A model generated the notes under the pieces. It saw nothing but the letters and a program-made list of their open reading frames with translations. It was not told the DNA's origin and made no database searches. DNA of 64,000 nucleotides, from NCBI RefSeq assembly GCF_022346885.1, contig NZ_JAKRNK010000007.1, forward strand, positions 223,730 to 287,729. Direction: 5' to 3'. Positions 37,670 through 46,668 of this stretch are shown in pieces (the stretch's first letter is position 1; each line of letters opens with the position of its first letter). The DNA is from Paenibacillus sp. ACRRX (lineage in GTDB: Bacteria; Bacillota; Bacilli; Paenibacillales; Paenibacillaceae). A program made the translations under genes and the position numbers.

Positions 37670-38287
37670 ATGGATACGATTCATCAGATTATTAACACGC
37701 TGTTTCACTGGATTCAAAGTCTGGGGGAATGGGGCATCTTTTTTGGATTGATGCTGGAAGTAATACCTAGTGAAATTGTGTTGGCCTACGGCGGGTTTCT
37801 TGTGTTTTTAGGAAAAGCGAACTTTATTATGATTGTTATATTCGGAGTTGTAGGGGGCGTGCTTGCCCAATTGGTAGTGTATTGGATCGGAAGATACGGC
37901 GGTAGACCGTTTCTGGAACGGTTTGGGAAATACATATTAATTAACAAGCACCATATCGATAAGTCGGAGGAATGGTTTAACAAGTACGGTACGGGTGTTA
38001 TTTTCACAGCACGTTTTGTACCGATTGTACGTCACGCCATTTCCATTCCAGCGGGGATCACACGTATGCCTGTATGGAAGTTTACGATATTAACCACATT
38101 GGCTGTTATTCCGTGGACGTTATTGTTCGTTTACCTGGGCTTCATGCTCGGCGATAAATGGGAGCACATCGATGAGGCTGCTGCGCCGTACGTCAAGCCG
38201 ATACTGTTGATTGCACTTGCGCTTCTAATCGTGTATGTTGTCATTAAATATACTATTTCGAAAAAGAAAGCGGGGCAATCCAAATGA
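37670..38287 (+). CDS. DedA-family membrane protein
   Basis: A 205-residue polytopic protein of the DedA/SNARE-associated family, involved in membrane lipid and envelope homeostasis. Family motifs are EVIPSEIVLAYGGFLVF, GRYGGRPFLERFGKY and the FTARFVPIVRHAISIPAG stretch with its key arginines. The chosen ATG (MDTIHQ) follows GAGGGAAGG; twenty further upstream codons lack a site. Its stop overlaps the start of the thioredoxin-like gene (ATGA). Confidence 0.92.
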   Translation: MDTIHQIINTLFHWIQSLGEWGIFFGLMLEVIPSEIVLAYGGFLVFLGKANFIMIVIFGVVGGVLAQLVVYWIGRYGGRPFLERFGKYILINKHHIDKSEEWFNKYGTGVIFTARFVPIVRHAISIPAGITRMPVWKFTILTTLAVIPWTLLFVYLGFMLGDKWEHIDEAAAPYVKPILLIALALLIVYVVIKYTISKKKAGQSK

Positions 38288-38850
38288 GCAACTCTATAGC
38301 TGAATATTTGAGACAGGGCATATCACCACAAGCCTTTATGGATGGCATGACCAAGAATCAGGATGCCTTCCTATCTTGGTATAAACAGTTCGAATGGGCA
38401 GATGAAGAGGATCGCTCTTTCTTTGAGTCGCTGCAGTTCCGTGATGATCTGCGTTGTGAGATTCTGGCAGCAGATTGGTGCGGTGACGTTGTGCGCAACG
38501 TACCAGTTGTATTCAAAGCGATGGAGGCTGCAGGCATTCCAACTGAGGTTCTGATCATGGAACAATTTCCTGAACTAATGGACCAATATTTGACAATGGG
38601 TGGAAGATCAGTTCCAGTCGTTATTATTACGGATACTGGAGGACATGTGTTAGGCAAATGGGGGCCACGTCCTAGCGATGTGCAGGCTCATATGATTGCT
38701 TTTAAACAGGCGAATCCGGATCGCGAGGCTGCTGACTATCAGGACAACCTGAAAGTAGTTCGCCAGCAAATGATGGAGACTTACGGAGAAGGTACGGATT
38801 ATCATAATCGTATCGTCCGCGAATTGAGAGAATTGCTGTCGTCGTTCTAA
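38284..38850 (+). CDS. Thioredoxin-family protein with a single active-site Cys
   Basis: A 188-residue soluble protein of thioredoxin fold. The active-site region is AADWCGDVVRNVP: the first Cys is present (about residue 65) but the CxxC second Cys is replaced by Val, and the cis-Pro is in GGRSVPVVIIT. It may therefore act as a monothiol enzyme or a chaperone. Members of this group are common in Bacillales and poorly studied. It is translationally coupled to the DedA gene. Confidence 0.85.
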   Translation: MSNSIAEYLRQGISPQAFMDGMTKNQDAFLSWYKQFEWADEEDRSFFESLQFRDDLRCEILAADWCGDVVRNVPVVFKAMEAAGIPTEVLIMEQFPELMDQYLTMGGRSVPVVIITDTGGHVLGKWGPRPSDVQAHMIAFKQANPDREAADYQDNLKVVRQQMMETYGEGTDYHNRIVRELRELLSSF

Positions 38851-38986
38851 CCGACAACAGAGTTGGCTGCAACTAGATCGGGCATACGAGCGAACGGCGG
38901 CACCATATTGACAAGTCGAGCCTGATTCTTCGTGAAGTATTGTTCCGATTATGATACAGAAAATGGTAAGGCGGTGTTTAGCAACG

Positions 38987-39610
38987 ATGTTTCGTATATT
39001 AAGCTTTTCTCTGGGGCCTGTTGAGACCAATGCCTACTTGCTCATTAACGAAGAGTCCAAGGAAGCGGTCGTGATTGACCCTGGTATGAATCCAGAGCCG
39101 CTTATGAAGGCACTCGATGGGCTTCAAGTGAAGGCGATTCTGTTGACACATGCGCATTTTGATCATATCGGCGGGCTAAAGGAAGTTCGTGATGCACATA
39201 GCTGCCCCGTATATATCCACGGTTCCGAAGCGGAATGGCTGCTGAAGCCTGATCTAAACGGCTCGCTTATGTGGCCGCACGTATCACCACCGATGGTCTT
39301 TGCGCCAGCTGATCACTTGCTTGAAGACGGTCAGACGCTTGATCTGATCGGATATACGTTCCAAGTGATGCATACACCAGGACACTCTCCAGGCAGCGTA
39401 AGCTTCCTGTACGGCAAGCATTTGTTTGCAGGTGATGTGTTATTCCGTACTTCTGTTGGTCGTACAGATTTACGAGATGGTGATCATGATACATTGATTC
39501 GTTCGATTCATGAGAAGTTGCTGCCATTGGGTGATGACATTACGGTGTATCCAGGTCACGGGCCTACGACGACGATAGGCTTTGAGAAGCAGTATAATCC
39601 GTTTATATAG
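38987..39610 (+). CDS. MBL-fold metallo-hydrolase, glyoxalase II-like
   Basis: A 207-residue hydrolase. The metal-binding motif THAHFDHIGG (about residue 55), HTPGHSPGS (about 130), GDVLF and the final PGHGPTTTIG are intact, giving a complete dinuclear site. It resembles B. subtilis YqgX. The likely activity is hydrolysis of a thioester such as a glyoxalase intermediate. The ATG used begins MFRILSFSLGP after AAGGCGGTG; an upstream ATG would add 12 unlikely residues. Confidence 0.9.
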   Translation: MFRILSFSLGPVETNAYLLINEESKEAVVIDPGMNPEPLMKALDGLQVKAILLTHAHFDHIGGLKEVRDAHSCPVYIHGSEAEWLLKPDLNGSLMWPHVSPPMVFAPADHLLEDGQTLDLIGYTFQVMHTPGHSPGSVSFLYGKHLFAGDVLFRTSVGRTDLRDGDHDTLIRSIHEKLLPLGDDITVYPGHGPTTTIGFEKQYNPFI

Positions 39611-39633
39611 CTGAGTGAAAGCATAGTATTTAT

Positions 39634-39708
39634 TAACCCTCTATAGACGTCCTATGGTCAGACATGAAGATGTTTGATTCACGTATGGGATGGATGTAGA
39701 GGGTTTTT
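39634..39708 (+). terminator. Terminator after the MBL hydrolase
   Basis: AACCCTCTA and TAGAGGGTT are separated by about 50 bp and followed by TTTTTCTG. The long loop makes it less certain. Confidence 0.6.
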
Positions 39709-39769
39709 CTGTGAAAACCAAACTCGATCAGAATATTCTATTCTCGTTGTTTCAGGAGGAGTGGAAGAA

Positions 39770-39944
39770 GTGAAGACCTTCTGGTAGGGATTTGAATTGT
39801 GGTTAAGCCATAGTTCAAACCGTGAAATTATTAGGGCAGCTACAGCAAGGGCGGCTGCATCAAATGTAGGAGAAATCATATAAAAAAGTAAAGGCAAAAG
39901 GGAATAGAGATCAAATCATTGATCTGGAATATGATATGGGATGA
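39770..39944 (+). pseudogene. Remnant of an unrecognised small gene
   Basis: A GTG follows AGGAGGAGTGGAAGAA and reads MKTFW, then an in-frame TAG, then thirty clean codons (GFELWLSHSSNREIIRAATA, continuing ARAAASNVGEII) to a TAA at 39881. A shifted frame continues with KVKAKGNRDQIIDLEYDMG up to 39944. The pattern is what one premature stop plus one frameshift would leave. I cannot name the family. Confidence 0.35.
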
Positions 39945-39949
39945 GTTGA

Positions 39950-40144
39950 TCGAGAAAATCGCTTAGGAGGGATTACTATCAACCAAGTTTCTGTTATTCG
40001 TATTTATTTTCTCTAGGCTATTTATTTATAATAATCATTTTATTTGAATGTAAACTTTTGTCGGCACACTTTGCGCTGTATTCAAGTTTACTAGGGATAA
40101 TATTAATCTTTCTAATCTCATTACTTATCATAAAGAGAAAATAG
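39950..40144 (+). pseudogene. Start-less hydrophobic ORF
   Basis: An open frame without ATG, GTG or suitable TTG encodes about 60 residues with two hydrophobic stretches (LGYLFIIIILFECK and LYSSLLGIILIFLISLLII) ending in KRK. AGGAGGG lies at its beginning. It may have lost its start through a frameshift. Confidence 0.25.
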
Positions 40145-40254
40145 TCACTAGATAAAATGTGTCCAGTAATCGTAGGAAACTGAAGAGTAGTTAAGCTAGA
40201 CTGAACGTATTAGGATAGAATGCGGATTGAATTATCAATGCAATAAAAGGAAAG

Positions 40255-40300
40255 AGCCTGTGACAATCACATTCGTTATAAGAGCATTACATCACAGGCT
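40255..40300. repeat. Inverted repeat, possible weak terminator
   Basis: AGCCTGTGA and TCACAGGCT form a perfect 9-bp stem around a 28-bp loop. No good T-run follows. Confidence 0.45.
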
Positions 40301-40718
40301 TATATTGATTTATAAGGGGTAGTTGGTTATTACCCTTTTATTATTTTTTCGGAATAACTGTTATTAAATCTAGCGCGACGGACAGGTTGTTATTATATCC
40401 ATAACTTATTCTGTCATGGCAAATACTTGGGCATCCTTACTTTGTCGATCAATAGAAAACTCTCCATGTGCTGCCTCGGCTCCAGCAGCATAGGGATCAT
40501 CACCTCGTAATTAGCGATTGTACGTTCGAACATCCACGAATTGCCGCGCTCATTTTCACGATATCGTATATCGATGAACGTATAGGGGTGATTGGTAGCT
40601 GATACAATATGCTCTAAAGTTCCTGGCATCAGTGAATCTACAGGAACTGAAGTTCACCATTTTCTTGATAAAAAGTGCTTTCTTGCTTAAGGAAGCGATC
40701 CACTCCGCAAATAGAAAA

Positions 40719-40751
40719 CAACCTGACACCAATAAAGAATGGGTCAGGTTG
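40719..40751 (-). terminator. Terminator of the minus-strand ABC/two-component unit
   Basis: On the minus strand, CAACCTGAC and GTCAGGTTG are followed by TTTTC, 75 bp beyond the last permease stop. Confidence 0.8.
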
Positions 40752-40825
40752 CAGTGAACACATATATATAAAGGCTTGGATGGCATAACATGCTCTGAAT
40801 CATGGAGATAAGAAAGAGCACGATT

Positions 40826-41554
40826 TTAGATTTCTTTGCGGTTAATATATGAAAGTCCCGCCAGGACAAATAAAACAAAACTTCCTCCGATGACAAACAG
40901 CAGCGTTTCTAAAGAGACATTGATTCCAAATGAATCGTTCTGAGGCAGCATTGCAAGCGACGGCTGGCCCCATGGATAATAGATGCCGTACTTGGACTGA
41001 ATCACCATCAAGTTCGGCAGCGTAAATATGACATTAACAGCGAGCGGAGCAGCAAAGCTTGCCCAAGCCATTGCCATTAACATTTGCAGCGCGATCAACG
41101 GCAGAGAAGCTATCCAACCGTTAAGTACACTGTTACACAGCATAATCCATGGAATCGGTTCAGCGATCCCCTTAAGCGAGCCGACCAATAGCACGGCACC
41201 CAGGAAGATGAGTTGTGTGACCCCGAGCAGCACCGCTACGATTACATATTTGGAGATGTACACACCTGAGCGGGAGACGGGCAATGATAAGAGCTGTTTC
41301 CAACCCCCGTTAGCATGCTCGTACCGACATATAAAGGCGGATAGCACACCCGATAGCAGCGGCAGGAACAACACAGCGTGTGCCATAGCCATCTGGGAGA
41401 GCAGTATTTTCCATGCGAAAGGCTGATCCACGTTGAGGCTATACATTAAGCCGAGCATGGCAGCCATCAATGGACTGAGAATCAGGATGAGTGCTAGCTT
41501 GGAACGCTTTAACTTTAATATTTCAGCATAAAGGATCCGATGCAAAGTCCGCAT
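40826..41554 (-). CDS. ABC-2 permease, second subunit (LanG/BcrB-like)
   Basis: A 242-residue membrane protein with about six hydrophobic segments, starting MRTLHRILYAEILKLKRSKLA; the ILYAEILKLKRS start followed by WKQLLSLPVSRSGVYISKY is characteristic of lantibiotic-protection ABC permeases (PF12730). A much longer open frame exists upstream, but the ATG used follows AGAAAGGATG and begins right after the stop of the preceding permease. Together with the first permease and the ATPase it should form an exporter or extruder of envelope-active peptides. Confidence 0.88.
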   Translation of the reverse strand: MRTLHRILYAEILKLKRSKLALILILSPLMAAMLGLMYSLNVDQPFAWKILLSQMAMAHAVLFLPLLSGVLSAFICRYEHANGGWKQLLSLPVSRSGVYISKYVIVAVLLGVTQLIFLGAVLLVGSLKGIAEPIPWIMLCNSVLNGWIASLPLIALQMLMAMAWASFAAPLAVNVIFTLPNLMVIQSKYGIYYPWGQPSLAMLPQNDSFGINVSLETLLFVIGGSFVLFVLAGLSYINRKEI

Positions 41555-41555
41555 G

Positions 41556-42269
41556 TTAGTCCACATCCTTTCTGGCGAAGTGGAGCAAAGACAGCATATA
41601 AATAACGAGACCTGTACATAGGCCCGCGATGACCGAGTAAATGGGACAATGAGCTCCGTTAACGAGCAACGGCCATTTGAGCGGCATCCAGTCCGGCATG
41701 CGAGCAGCGTACATGCTGAAGATACTGACAAGGATGCCAATTGAGATCGGCAGCGCCTGATTTCGATTGGTAATGGACAGCCACGATTGCAGCGCAATAA
41801 TTGGCATTGCGGCAAGCCACGGAAAATAACATTTCAACAGCAGCATTTCCCACGGAATATCCATCCCTAATCCCAACACTCCGCCAAGCAGAAGCGTGCC
41901 GCCACTTAATAAAGTACAGGCCACAAAGAGCAGTAATTGGATAATTGTAAATTTGGAAGCAAACACAGTCGAGCGGGATATCGGCAGAGCCAATACTTGT
42001 TTCCACGACTGCTCCCGATGCTCAATCCCAGAAATGATGGATGCAATTAGAGTAATTCCCAGCAGCAGTGCAGGTGCCGCCAGAAACTGAACGTTAATGA
42101 TCAGATTGCCCCAAGGATCATCTGCATACTTCTTCAGTAAATAATCGTAGCGGAGACCGTAATTGACGCTCTGTAAGCCAATAACGCCTATCGGTCCCAA
42201 CAGTACCAGCCAACCCATCCATGTGCGTCGAAGCTTAAGCCAATCAGCAGACATTGCTTTTAGCAGCAT
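41556..42269 (-). CDS. ABC-2 permease, first subunit (LanE/BcrB-like)
   Basis: A 237-residue membrane protein, paralogous to the next subunit: it has the same KLRRTWMGWLVLLGPIGVIG opening and WKQVLALPISRSTVFASKF loop. About six membrane segments. Its ATG shares one base with the ATPase stop (TAATG), so translation is coupled. It is likely to form a heterodimer with the second permease. Confidence 0.9.
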   Translation of the reverse strand: MLLKAMSADWLKLRRTWMGWLVLLGPIGVIGLQSVNYGLRYDYLLKKYADDPWGNLIINVQFLAAPALLLGITLIASIISGIEHREQSWKQVLALPISRSTVFASKFTIIQLLLFVACTLLSGGTLLLGGVLGLGMDIPWEMLLLKCYFPWLAAMPIIALQSWLSITNRNQALPISIGILVSIFSMYAARMPDWMPLKWPLLVNGAHCPIYSVIAGLCTGLVIYMLSLLHFARKDVD

Positions 42270-43180
42270 TACGATCGCTCCTTCCCGGTGAGGGACAAGA
42301 AGATCTCTTCGAGCGACTGCCTTTGATCCACGATTCGGTATATGCTGTGGCCATTTTGAACAAGCTGCTGCACAATTAAAGCTACTTGCTCATCAGGTAC
42401 GTATGTAATCGTTAGTAGATCTTCTTCCTCAGCGGCATGGATGCCCCATGTGGATATCGTATGAGCTGCTTTGCGGGGATCTGACACCGCGAGGCTGATA
42501 TGGTGTTTTGCCTTTCTCTGCAGCATCTCCAGTGAATCTTGGAAAAGGATGCTGCCGTGCTGAATAATACCGACTCGATTGGCCATCTGTTCAATTTCAC
42601 TTAAAAGATGACTGGAGACAAGTACGGTAATGCCGTATTGGGCGGGCAATGATTTGATCAGTTCTCGCATTTCCAAAATGCCTGCAGGATCGAGGCCATT
42701 GGTGGGCTCATCCAGGATTAGCAGCTCCGGGGACCCAAGCAGCGCAGCGGCGATTCCTAATCGCTGCCGCATGCCAAGTGAGTAGCCTTTGACCACACGC
42801 TTGGCGTCTTTTGTTAACCCAACGATGCTTAATACCTCATCAATTCGTGATATGGGCACGTCGATAATGCGACGAATGGTTTCCAAGTTCTCGCATGCGT
42901 TCAAATGTCCATAGTAAGAAGGGGATTCGACTAAAGAACCGACCTTTTTTAAGACATCGATTCGTGACTTCGGGAAAGACTTGCCAAACATGCGGATAGA
43001 TCCAGAAGTTGGTCGGATAAGGCCTAATAGCATACGGATGGTAGTTGTTTTTCCAGCTCCATTTGGTCCCAAGAATCCATAAATGTCTTGTTTGTTTAAC
43101 TCCAGATTAATCTTATTAACAGCCGTTCGCGAACCATATTGCTTTGTTAATTGTGTAGTTTGAACGAAAGCATCGCTCAT
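42269..43180 (-). CDS. ABC transporter ATPase (BcrA/LanF-like)
   Basis: A 303-residue ATPase. Walker A is GPNGAGKTT at residues 38-46, the signature is YSLGMRQRLG, Walker B is LLILDEPTNGLD, and the His switch lies in SSHLLSEIEQ. The sequence follows the bacitracin/lantibiotic ATPases BcrA and LanF. The ATG (MSDAFVQ) follows GAGGTGATC; eleven upstream codons are unlikely. It lies 69 bp downstream of the kinase stop, within the same transcription unit as the two-component genes. Confidence 0.93.
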   Translation of the reverse strand: MSDAFVQTTQLTKQYGSRTAVNKINLELNKQDIYGFLGPNGAGKTTTIRMLLGLIRPTSGSIRMFGKSFPKSRIDVLKKVGSLVESPSYYGHLNACENLETIRRIIDVPISRIDEVLSIVGLTKDAKRVVKGYSLGMRQRLGIAAALLGSPELLILDEPTNGLDPAGILEMRELIKSLPAQYGITVLVSSHLLSEIEQMANRVGIIQHGSILFQDSLEMLQRKAKHHISLAVSDPRKAAHTISTWGIHAAEEEDLLTITYVPDEQVALIVQQLVQNGHSIYRIVDQRQSLEEIFLSLTGKERS

Positions 43181-43249
43181 TGTGATCACCTCATGTTTAA
43201 CCTTATCGTGCACAGGTTAAAGGGAGGCGACCTTAAGTTTAAATTCTGT

Positions 43250-44614
43250 TTAAAAATCAGGAGAAATCTCAATCACTGTGCCGTATTCTCCGGTTCTTAC
43301 TGTAGAAACTAGGCCCATGTCCTGAAGCATGACCGTCACGATACTCATGCCAATCCCGCTTCCCTTAGTGTCTGTTGATCGCTGCATGCCGGGTCCTTTA
43401 TCTGTGATCACAATTCGTGCTCGAGCTGCCGAACTCAGTACCTGAATGCCAATATAACGGCCGTTGGCGGCATGGCGTACGACATTTTGGATGAGATTAT
43501 CCATAATTCGCTTCATCCATTGGGGGTCAATACACCACATAATAGCGTGATCCGGCAGATCGATTTCAATATCAAACTTCTCCTGCTCCAATACGGGATA
43601 CCAATTCGCGGCACTCTCACGTATGAGCCGAACGATATCAACTGGTTGTAGCTGCAGGGTGTACCGTTTGGCGGCAAGCAGCGTATAAGAGAGCAGGTTA
43701 TCCACCAGATGCCCCAAGTCGTTTATTTTTGTATCCATTAACGTAATGGACGACACGCCTTGCGCTGACAAAGGTTCTTCTTTCAATGAATGGGCATGTG
43801 CCCTTATCGTCGTGAGCGGTGTACGAATGTCGTGTGACAAGTTAGCAATCAGCTTCTTCCGCAGATGCTCTTCCTCTTGTTCCCGTTGCCTGCTCGTTCT
43901 TAGGTCGTCAATCATGCGGTTAAATGCATGCTCCACTTGGCCGATCTCATCTTCACGTACCACTTGCAGCGTATGAGGAATGCCATTGTCGTCCGTAAAG
44001 GTCATTGCCTCTTCCAAGCGAACCAACCGGTTACGTATACGCTTAAAAAATTGCCAAGATAACATCACAAATAAGATATAAATCGCGACTTGAACCAGCA
44101 GCAACCAGTTATAGTTGTACGATTTACTGAACGTATTCCCCATTAGCTTCCTTGGCAGCTGCATGACCATAAAGCCCTTCTCCGGCTGCTTGCCGATAAA
44201 GGACACTATTGTATAAGGGTCGCGATCGTAGCTCTTCTTCATAAATGAAATACTGTCCACCGCTGTCCATAACTTAGGAAGTTGTGCTTGTACAGGCAGC
44301 ATGTTACGGGTATGCCCTGACCCGTCAACCCAGAACATGCTCGCTTTCGGGTACTCGGACTTCAGCTGTGTTAGCTGCTGCGCGATCTGCTCCGGTGAGG
44401 CTTGTCCAAGACTGGCGGCAGTGTCGTGCCAATGCTTCTCCATTCGCTCGTTGCTAGCATAAGGATTAGGTTCAGTATTACCAGTGAAGGATTGTGATAG
44501 TTGCATCAGTATAGCCAATACCGGAAACACAATAATCCATAACGCTAGCGCACAAAAAATGATCAGCAGATAGCGAGCTCGAAGTGATTGGCGCCAACGC
44601 ACTTGCGAGCTCAT
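43250..44614 (-). CDS. Sensor histidine kinase of the ABC module
   Basis: A 454-residue kinase: membrane segment at about 15-38, an extracellular domain of about 130 residues, second membrane segment at about 169-188, HAMP, HisKA with His261 (NLSHDIRTPLTT) and an HATPase with DKGPGM and GSGIGMSIV. The sizeable sensor differs from the very short loop of BceS-type kinases, so it may sense the peptide or wall damage itself, as CprK- or NsrK-type kinases do. Its start overlaps the regulator stop by 4 bp. Confidence 0.92.
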   Translation of the reverse strand: MSSQVRWRQSLRARYLLIIFCALALWIIVFPVLAILMQLSQSFTGNTEPNPYASNERMEKHWHDTAASLGQASPEQIAQQLTQLKSEYPKASMFWVDGSGHTRNMLPVQAQLPKLWTAVDSISFMKKSYDRDPYTIVSFIGKQPEKGFMVMQLPRKLMGNTFSKSYNYNWLLLVQVAIYILFVMLSWQFFKRIRNRLVRLEEAMTFTDDNGIPHTLQVVREDEIGQVEHAFNRMIDDLRTSRQREQEEEHLRKKLIANLSHDIRTPLTTIRAHAHSLKEEPLSAQGVSSITLMDTKINDLGHLVDNLLSYTLLAAKRYTLQLQPVDIVRLIRESAANWYPVLEQEKFDIEIDLPDHAIMWCIDPQWMKRIMDNLIQNVVRHAANGRYIGIQVLSSAARARIVITDKGPGMQRSTDTKGSGIGMSIVTVMLQDMGLVSTVRTGEYGTVIEISPDF

Positions 44615-45282
44615 CGTTTGACCCGGTAACCGATGCCGCGGATGGTCTCGATAAGCTCAGGGCGGCTTGGGTCTATTTCAATCTTCTCTCTTAAATAACG
44701 AATATGTACCATGAGGGTCTTATCACCGTCAATGTATGGTTCTCCCCATACCCTCTCATATAGCTGCTCTTTGGTTAAGATTTGATTGGCATGGCGCAGC
44801 ATGTACGCAAAAATATGATGCTGCTTACCCGTTAGGATGATATCTTCGCCGTTCCGCTGATCAACCACTCGATTCTGATGCGGGTAAATATGCAGGTGCT
44901 GCAGCGAGATTAGCTCCGGTGCATTCTGTTCGTGCCTGCGAAGCAGCACTTCTATACGAGCTGCTAGCTCATCAGGATGGAAGGGCTTAGTCACATAATC
45001 ATCGGCAAATTGCAGCCCTTGCAATTTATCATCAATAGCTGTTCTAGCAGACAGCATCATGATTGGCAGCAGGGGGTGCTCCTTCTTTAGCCGCTGGCCC
45101 AACGTAAACCCGTCCAGTCCAGGCAGCATGACATCAAGCAGCACTAAGCTTTTGGAGGTAGCGGCCTCAACTAGTCCTTCTCCGGATATGCGCCATTCGA
45201 CGTCATACCCTTTTTGTTGTAGAAATCGTTCCATCCATGAGCCGATTTCGTTGTCGTCTTCCACGATTAAGATGCGATGCAT
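44611..45282 (-). CDS. OmpR-family response regulator of the ABC module
   Basis: A 223-residue regulator with a receiver domain (acidic pair at the N-terminus, acceptor Asp50 in LLDVMLPGLDG, Lys in VTKPFHPDE) and a winged-helix DNA-binding domain (ILTKEQLYERVWGEPYIDGD and the GYRVKR end). GGAGAGGAAG precedes the ATG. It is the first gene of the five-gene unit and probably activates the ABC genes downstream. Confidence 0.94.
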   Translation of the reverse strand: MHRILIVEDDNEIGSWMERFLQQKGYDVEWRISGEGLVEAATSKSLVLLDVMLPGLDGFTLGQRLKKEHPLLPIMMLSARTAIDDKLQGLQFADDYVTKPFHPDELAARIEVLLRRHEQNAPELISLQHLHIYPHQNRVVDQRNGEDIILTGKQHHIFAYMLRHANQILTKEQLYERVWGEPYIDGDKTLMVHIRYLREKIEIDPSRPELIETIRGIGYRVKR

Positions 45283-45315
45283 GATTCAAGACTTCCTCTC
45301 CTGAATGAAATAAGA

Positions 45316-46479
45316 TCATCTTCCACGCTTAGGCTCCTGATTGGCATTGGACTTATGGCGAAGCGGAGAGAATTGTCCATATGTTCCGGCTCGCCATATC
45401 CACTCCACAGGTCCCATTTGATAAAAGCGAAGCCATAACTTACTGCAAAAGGTCTGAATGATAAGGATGATAACAACATATATCGTTCCCATCCACAAGG
45501 GTGCAGTTCCTGCGTCGTTCCATAGCAATCGCAGCAATCCCATTGTGAGTAGGGTCTGCGTTAAATAATTTGTAAGCGCCATACGGCCGACGGCAGCCAA
45601 GCTCTGAAAGCGATAAGATCCGAAGCGGTGAATAAGCCGAAGCAGTGTGCATACATAAAATACTGCTAATGTTTTTCCTGTTAAATGAGTATATCCATAG
45701 TTCTGCAAGGTGTTGTAAATCGGATGGGAGGCATAGTAGACAACCATTGGGATAAACAACAGCAAGGTGAACCCGGCAGATATCCATTGCAGACGTTTGA
45801 TAGCGCCTTGATATAGATGCAAACGTTCGAACCAGCGTTTTTTTCCTGCATACAGACCTAATAGAAACAAGCCAAGCACTTCAAAGACCAATAATGACAA
45901 ATTCTCAAAACCGTTACTGAACAAATGGTTGATCCGCATCCGCATGTCTGGCACATGGGGAAATAAACCGATAGTGTCTCCGCTAGCATCGGTGTATGAC
46001 GCTGCGAGACCAAGCAACACGATAAGGAGCGCATATAGACTTAATAACGTGATGCTCCATGTCAGAATGGTCTTGGCAGAGCGTTTATAGAATAAGAGCA
46101 ATAGAAAACCGAATAAGCCGTATGCATGAAGAATATCCCCTTGCCACAGCAGTACATAATGGGCAATTCCGATCAATAACAACAGCAAGAGTCGGCGAGT
46201 GAACAAACGATATACAGGAAGCGCCCTTCTCGCGGCGCTCTGCATAAATAAATAGAAGCCTAGACCAAATAAGAACGAAAAGATCGTGTAGAACTTGGTC
46301 TGAATGAACATATCGTATAACAAGCGAACCATAGCGTCAGCACCTGTATAAGAGGTTGCAAAATTCACGCCATTGCCTATCATATCAGGGACGTTTACGA
46401 AGAAAATACCAAAGATAGCAAAGCCGCGAATGATGTCCAGCGCATCAATCCGTTGACTCGGCTGCACCAATTGTGACAT
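45316..46479 (-). CDS. DUF418-family membrane protein
   Basis: A 387-residue protein with about ten membrane segments. The start RIDALDIIRGFAIFGIFFVN and the C-terminal GRMALTNYLTQTL region identify the DUF418/YeiB group, related to acyltransferase-3 proteins. No substrate is known. AAGGGGTG precedes the ATG. It lies 33 bp upstream of the response regulator, so it may be cotranscribed with the ABC module; its promoter faces the ABC-2/TetR genes divergently. Confidence 0.9.
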   Translation of the reverse strand: MSQLVQPSQRIDALDIIRGFAIFGIFFVNVPDMIGNGVNFATSYTGADAMVRLLYDMFIQTKFYTIFSFLFGLGFYLFMQSAARRALPVYRLFTRRLLLLLLIGIAHYVLLWQGDILHAYGLFGFLLLLFYKRSAKTILTWSITLLSLYALLIVLLGLAASYTDASGDTIGLFPHVPDMRMRINHLFSNGFENLSLLVFEVLGLFLLGLYAGKKRWFERLHLYQGAIKRLQWISAGFTLLLFIPMVVYYASHPIYNTLQNYGYTHLTGKTLAVFYVCTLLRLIHRFGSYRFQSLAAVGRMALTNYLTQTLLTMGLLRLLWNDAGTAPLWMGTIYVVIILIIQTFCSKLWLRFYQMGPVEWIWRAGTYGQFSPLRHKSNANQEPKRGR

Positions 46480-46580
46480 GCAAGCACACCCCTTATATAG
46501 GCAAAAACTATTCGATCAGTCTCTTATTATACCAGAGACTATGGCTGCGGCTCAGGATTGTAGATAGATAAGCCAAAGGA

Positions 46581-46642
46581 TTGACATTAGTGATGGTAAA
46601 AATTATTATATTAAACAAACGTTTAATTAAACATTTGTTTAA
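46581..46642 (+). promoter_or_regulatory. Promoter and overlapping palindromic operator
   Basis: TTGACA (46581-46586), a 17-bp spacer and TATTAT (46604-46609) form a near-consensus sigma A promoter. At 46611-46642 a 32-bp palindrome follows, left half TTAAACAAACGTTTAA and right half TTAAACATTTGTTTAA, with one mismatched pair. A repressor bound there would cover the transcription start; the TetR-type protein of the same unit is the obvious candidate. Confidence 0.72.
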
Positions 46643-46668
46643 ATTATCACCATTTTAAGGAATAGGGT

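Larger units (their letters stand above)
39709..40825. other. Gene-poor region with decayed coding remnants
   Basis: About 1.1 kb between convergent units. It holds the broken frames described separately, a hairpin at 40255-40300, and two minus-strand open frames (40414-40629 and 40556-40786) whose starts lack ribosome sites. The composition is AT-rich compared with the neighbours. Confidence 0.6.

Noticed and set aside
40414..40629. 71-codon minus-strand open frame with a plausible protein-like sequence
   Set aside because: No ribosome site and no family recognised; kept only as part of the decayed region.
40826..41815. 329-residue version of the second ABC permease
   Set aside because: The upstream extension overlaps the first permease in another frame and lacks a ribosome site; the shorter form has the family length.
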